A stretch of DNA of 21,850 nucleotides from contig JAWQRM010000514.1 of the NCBI GenBank assembly GCA_033557675.1, forward strand, positions 1 through 21,850, given 5' to 3'. A program made the position numbers and the translations under genes. Every line of letters starts with the position of its first letter. Position 1 is the stretch's first letter. This document shows, piece after piece, positions 17,073-21,850 of this stretch. The stretch is from Coptodactyla brooksi (taxonomy: Eukaryota; Arthropoda; Insecta; Coleoptera; Scarabaeidae). A model generated the notes under the pieces. The model made no database searches. It saw nothing but the letters and a program-made list of their open reading frames with translations, and had not been told where the DNA came from.

Positions 17073-18235
17073 CTACTTTTTAAATGTATTTATGCTTTAA
17101 ACTATGTTAAAGCAATTCATGGTGTCATGGTTCATACACTAAACAGTCAGCGGAATAAATTAATAAACGGTTACTTTCCCCGGTCGTAAAGGTATATAAA
17201 GAGAAAGTATATTCTAATCCGAAGCGAAAATCCGTGCTGGGATTTTGATATATCTTGACGAATTAAGCAGCTCCAAGTTTAATTGTGACCTTCTCTCTTG
17301 ATTGACTTTCCGTTTACTTATACCAGTAATTCGATTTCCTTGTTAATACCGTTAATTCAATACATAGGTGTGATATTTATAGTCACATGTACGTAACGTT
17401 TTATACGCGTACCTGTTTGGGTAGTTACGTCTCAAAACATTTGAAATATTCTAATGGCAAAGTGTTCAATGGCGCTCTTTGACATTTAAGCCTCATCTTT
17501 ATATAGTTACGCAAGTCACACTTTGCGGCGCGTGCAATAAACATTCTCATATATTTATAAATAAAAGCGGATCTCTGAAATCGACGGAAAAACTCGAAAC
17601 TGGTTTTCGAAGATGACCCGATTAGAGTTTAAATCGGTCAGTTTCTTTCGAATTCCAAATAGAGAAGAGAAGTTTGCGCAAGGTTAACGTTCGCGAAGTA
17701 TATAGAGAAAGGTGCCGTGCCTGCTAACTGCGGTTGTTATATAAAACGCATAATCACCTGGTTTTCATGGTCCATTCAATGTAGTACTCAAATAAACGCG
17801 AGTGAAAATGGAGCCGAACGAAAGGGAAATTCGACAGTACTGTTCGTTTTAGTTTCATCCGAACAACAGCAGCCTTCTTCTAAATTAAGCGTTATATGCT
17901 TCGGCTTTAACTTTGATATAGAAAAACCGACGGATAGAAGAAAAAAAAAACTTCGCGCGAATGCTTTCCTCATCGCAACGGCCACCTATAATTTGCAGTA
18001 AACGGCAATACCATCTCACGGCATCAAACTGGTCTGCGCAGAATACCAAGAATGTATCGCTACCTCTTCCTGCCAATCTTGGCCGTAAACGTTCTCGGTA
18101 CAGTTACGAAGAACGAGGAAATCGAAATACTGAGAATTAGACGTGTAACGCACGCGGGTTCTTTCGTAACCGCCGACGAAAACGTCTCTAAAGTCTAGCT
18201 GGCTTGACGAAAACGCGATTTTCCGATCCGCCTTG
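17073..18235. other. Repeat-free island, possible promoter region
   Basis: About 1.16 kb free of both repeat families and with more CG than its flanks. TATA-like boxes: TATATAAA at 17193-17200 (+), TATATAAAA at 17738-17746 (+), and TATAAAA on the minus strand at 17399-17405. The minus-strand box could serve the LRR gene, whose 5' exon must lie in this direction; the plus-strand boxes could serve an unseen gene. I could not choose a transcription start or donor. The 63-94-codon frames at 17717-18076 on both strands overlap each other and look accidental. Confidence 0.35.
18052..18198 (+). CDS. Small ORF with signal-peptide-like start (48 aa), uncertain
   Basis: ATG at 18052 in a purine-rich context, TAG at 18196. 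The start MYRYLFLPILAVNVLGTVT resembles a secretion signal. The rest (about 29 residues, with EEIEILRIRR and no cysteines) is charged and matches nothing I know. It lies about 306 bp downstream of the TATATAAAA box on the same strand and just before satellite array 5, so it could also be a first exon spliced across the array. It has no other support; a chance ORF is at least as likely. Confidence 0.22.
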   Translation: MYRYLFLPILAVNVLGTVTKNEEIEILRIRRVTHAGSFVTADENVSKV

Positions 18236-19185
18236 CGAAATCCTTTAAAACGAGCCCAAACACCCCATGGTTATCTTTGATAGTTTCGGAGATAACCGCT
18301 CTTGAAACATTGAAACAAAACACTATCGCTTAAAGTTTAAAAGGGGATATCTCCGAAACTATCATACATAAACTAGCGATGTTTGGGCTCAAATTAAAGG
18401 ATTTTTGATACCTTTCAAGAATCTGGATGAATTAATTCGAAATTCGCAAATATTTATTGTAAAATTTTTATTCTTTTTGAGTGAAAATAAAATTACACAA
18501 CCATTTGATTCGGCTTAAAAAATCCTTTAAAACGAGCCCAAACACTATATAATTATCTTTGATAGTTTCGGAGATAATAGCTTTTGAAACATTGAAACAA
18601 AACACTATCGCCTAAAGTTTAAAGCGGGATATCTCCGAAACTTTCAAAGATAGATATGCGGTGTTTGGGCTCAAATTAAAGGATTTTTGATGCCCTTCAA
18701 GAATATATATGAACTAATTCGAAATTCGCAAATATTTATTGTAAAATTTTTATTCTTTTAGAGCGAAAATAAAATTACACAACCATTCGATTCGGCTTAA
18801 AAAATCCTTTAAAACGAGCCCAAACACCCCATGGTTATCTTTGATAGTTTCGGAGATAATAGCTTTTGAAACGTTGAAACAAAACACTATCGCCTAAAGT
18901 TTAAAGCGGGATATCTCCGAAACTTTCAAAGATAGATATGCGGTGTTTGGGCTTAAATTAAAGGATTTTTGATGCCCTTCGAGAATGTGGATGAATTAAT
19001 TCGAAATTCGCAAATATTTATTGTAAAATTTTTATTCTTTTTGAGTGAAAATAAAATTACACAACCATTCGATTCAGCTTAAAAAATCCTTTAAAACGAA
19101 CCCAAACACCCCATGATTATCTTTGATAGTTTCGGAGAAATCGCTTTTGAAACATTGAAACAAAACATTATCGCTTAAAGTTTAA
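18236..19185 (+). repeat. Satellite array 5, left part
   Basis: Left arms at 18252, 18534, 18816 and 19098, spaced exactly 282 bp. The neighbouring monomers are the most alike in the window, with linker TTATTGTAAAATTTTTATTC .. ACACAACCATTCGATTC, which points to recent local homogenisation. The fourth monomer breaks off at about 19185, just before its inner right arm. Confidence 0.94.
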
Positions 19186-20333
19186 AACTATATTTTTAAC
19201 GTCCAATATATTTTTCAAAATACTTTGAATATGCTGCAATTTTTGTAATAAAATATTTAAAAAAATCGGTTACAAGTAAAAGAAAACATAAACGATAATT
19301 TGTTTAAAACAATAGCAATTTCATTAAATAGTTTTATATCAGATTACTACAGACTTCAAATGTTCCAGAACAGACTTGTTAAATCTCTTTTTTTTGTAAA
19401 CCATGTGGTTCCAGCTCCAATGAGTCATGAATTCATCTGAAACTACCTAAAATCTGTATTGTAGTAAACAATATTTGTAAAATTACTCTTAATTTGTTAG
19501 AATCTAGTGTACAATTAATTATAAATCTGATAATGAAGTTCAGCTGATTTAATGAACTTCAAAGTGAAATTCAAGATTTCAGAAATATTGAAGCTTTTAG
19601 CAAAGAGATTTAAAGATTTTTTCACTTAATCGAAATAATTAAAAACCTAGTGAAACACATGGTTGATCTTTAATGAACTATTTAATTTGCGTTTTGGCCA
19701 GAAAAGAACCAAAACATTTTAAAAAATCTGGGTAAAAAACAGGGTATTTAAACTATGGTCCACATTATTTCTATATCTTTGTAGAAAAGAAATGTTTATA
19801 TTTTTAACATCCAATATATTTTTTAAAATATTTTATGTATGCTGCAATTTTTTTAACAAAATATTTTAAAGAATCTGCTAGAAGTAAAAGAAAACGTAAA
19901 GGATTATTTATTTAAAACAATAACATTCAAATTAAATAGTTGTGTATCAGATTTTCAGTAATTTAAACTTGTTTGTGAAGTTGATTAAATAACACGTGAT
20001 ATATTATCCATTTTTACTGTTAGAGAAGAAAAAAATCTTTATATTTCTAACATCCAATATATTTTTCAAAATATTTTATATGTGCTGTCGCTTTTTTAAC
20101 AAAATATTAAAAAAAAATCGGTTAGAAGCAAAAGAAAACGATTAGTTATTTAAAACTATAACAATCTCATTAAATAGTTTTACTTCAAATTAGTACAAAG
20201 TTCAAATGACCCAAAGCAAACTCATTAAATCTCTTTTTTTTTGTAAACCGTGCCTTTCTAGTACCAATTAGCAGTGAATTCATCTAAAGCTACCTAAAAT
20301 CTGTATTGCAGTAGACAGTATTTACAAAATTAC
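19186..20333 (+). repeat. AT-rich second repeat family, copy B (about 1.4 units)
   Basis: The first about 250 bases (19187-19440) recur at about 20035-20285, giving a period near 845 bp; the middle matches copy A. Relative to A it has an extra block of about 110 bp (TGTTAAATCTCTTTT .. TCATGAATTCATC). No coding frame and no terminal inverted repeats seen. It rejoins the satellite at CAGAAATAAACATATGACG, the same satellite position as copy A. Confidence 0.85.
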
Positions 20334-20685
20334 ATCAGAAATAAACATATGACGTTTGGATTCAAATTAAAGGGCTTTTAATATTTTTTAAGAATATTGA
20401 TGAGTTAATTTGAAAAGCAATTGTCTATTGTGGTTTTCAAAATTTTCTTCTAGGAGAAATAAAAATAATAGTTCCTTAGGAATCTACTTCAAAAATCCTT
20501 TAAAATGAGCCCAAACACTATATAGTTATCTTTGATAGTTTCGGAAATATCCTCTTTTGAAACATTCGAAACAAAACACTATCGCTTAAAGTTTAAAAGG
20601 GGATATCTCCGAAACTATCCGTGATAACTATGGGGTGTTTGGGCTCAAATTAAGCAGTTTTCTATTAGCTTTAAGAATATGCATA
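20334..20685 (+). repeat. Satellite array 5, right part
   Basis: A half monomer (right arm about 20354) with a 'GTCTATTGTGGTTTTCAAAAT' linker, then one full hairpin with left arm at 20507 and right arm at about 20636, fading out after AAGAATATGCATA. Confidence 0.9.
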
Positions 20686-21375
20686 TTGATTTTATCTATT
20701 ATCAAAATCATTTCTCAATAAACATATACTTTCACTTTCTACGGGATGTAATTAATAATAGATAGTCGATTGCTATTATTATTTTTTGTCAATCATTAAA
20801 GCCAATTTCTAGAAAATCTGCCATATCCTGAGACTTTCAATTCCGATTTACAATTTATGGTAATCCGATAAATGTAGTCTACGGGTAAAAGTTACATTCT
20901 TTGTACGCTTTTGTATAATTAATAAACAGCCCACATTTGCGATACTTGAATGAATAATTTATCTGCGTTACGTACGGTATCGGTAAATAATAATTGTCAC
21001 GTTATCCTTGAATTAAAGATTTTTTTGATGCCTGTTAATTTTACAATTTCGTTAAAAAATGTAAAATCCTTGGGAGTTATTACATCACCGTACGGGACTA
21101 AAAACGTGTCGTTTCCCTTTGCCGAGCTGTGTAATGGATCGGGCGACATTTCTGCGGTATTAGCATAGATTTTCGAAGTCGATGGCTTACCAAACGAGCA
21201 GGATGTTGTAGAATTTGCATATATAATACGGCCATAACTGTTCTGGACGCATATTTTGCCGATTTGTATTCGTAAAAAATTATCTGGGTTACCGTTATTT
21301 GGTTGTTTTGCTGGTTTTATATTTTGGCTGCCAACGATAACGTTTGAAATAATTGATCGTTATTTATAATTATTG
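20686..21375. other. Non-repetitive stretch, no gene seen
   Basis: AT-rich and free of both repeat families. A 72-codon plus-strand frame (20950-21168) has no recognisable motif or plausible splice context, so it is not called. Confidence 0.5.
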
Positions 21376-21850
21376 GTGAAATTAAAATTACACAACCGTT
21401 CGATTTGGCTTAAAAAATCCTTTGAAACGAGCCCAAACACTCCGTGGTTATCTTCGATAGTTTCGGAGATAATCGCTTTTGAACATTGGAAACAAAACAC
21501 TATCGGTTAAAGTTTAAAAGAGGATATCTCCGAAACTGTCAGTGATAAATATGCGATGTTTGGGCTTAAATGAAAGGATTTTTAATAAACTTTAAGAATA
21601 TCGATACATTAATTTGAAAACGATTTGATGGATATTATTGATTTTTTATTTTTTCATGACATAATAAAAGTAATGTGACCTCTGGATTCTGCTTAAAAAA
21701 TCCCTTAAAACGAGCCCAAACACGATAGGGCTATCTTCGATAGTTTTGGAGATAATCGCTTTTGAAACACTGGAAACAAAACACCATCGCTTAAACTTTA
21801 AAATAAGATATCTCCAAAACTGTTAGTGGTAAATATATGATGTTTGGACT
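21376..21850 (+). repeat. Satellite array 6, runs off the right edge
   Basis: Left arms at 21429 and 21712 (283 bp apart), right arms at about 21557 and 21840. The linker is the 'GATTTGATGGATATTATTGA .. GTGACCTCTGGATTCTGC' type shared with the right end of array 4. Confidence 0.92.

Noticed and set aside
17717..18001. 94-codon plus-strand ORF and the opposing minus ORF at 17788-17985
   Set aside because: The plus frame begins at a GTG rather than ATG, the two frames are antisense to each other, and neither shows a motif.
20950..21168. 72-codon ORF in the right-hand unique stretch
   Set aside because: No recognisable domain, no promoter or splice context; within the range expected by chance.

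Overview
The window is a piece of an insect nuclear genome, most likely from a holometabolous insect; a beetle is a guess, not shown. Genes have short introns (51 and 56 bp) with GT..AG ends and long introns packed with satellite DNA. Both recognisable genes are on the minus strand and have standard eukaryotic splice sites, and there are no bacterial features.

Layout. Positions 1-2490: tandem repeats inside an intron of a Fps/Fes/Fer tyrosine kinase gene. 2542-2928: its first coding exon, the start of the F-BAR domain. 3311-4935: a second satellite array, probably inside the 5'UTR intron of the same gene. 5300-5880: a CpG-rich, repeat-free stretch that looks like its promoter and 5'UTR exon. 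5908-7771: a broken tandem copy of part of the next gene. 8069-14137: a complete coding region (five coding exons, 1327 codons plus stop) for a leucine-rich-repeat cell-surface protein of the chaoptin/artichoke type, with signal peptide, about forty LRRs, a cysteine cap, one membrane segment and a tyrosine-rich tail. An acceptor site one base before its ATG says that at least one noncoding 5' exon lies further right. 14141-21850: mostly repeats, with repeat-free islands at 14141-14588, 17073-18235 and 20686-21375. The middle island has TATA-like boxes and one small signal-peptide-like ORF, but no convincing gene.

The main structural theme is a satellite of about 283 bp that fills roughly two fifths of the window. 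Each monomer is an almost ungapped inverted repeat (two arms of about 70 bp around a loop of about 30 bp, 172 bp in all) plus a linker of about 111 bp. All arrays run head to tail in the same direction, even where exons separate them, and come to within about 16 bp of a splice site. The linkers fall into several unlike types while the arms stay alike. Two solitary hairpins without the linker (11034-11216 and about 14589-14760) share their own sequence variants and lie in opposite orientations. This suggests that a MITE-like mobile hairpin gave rise to the satellite. A second AT-rich repeat with a period of 735-845 bp interrupts the satellite twice and rejoins it at the same position both times.

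I see no CRISPR, rRNA or tRNA. The most interesting candidate system is the intronic hairpin satellite: transcription of the two host genes should produce serial long hairpin RNAs. That is a hypothesis that small-RNA data could test.
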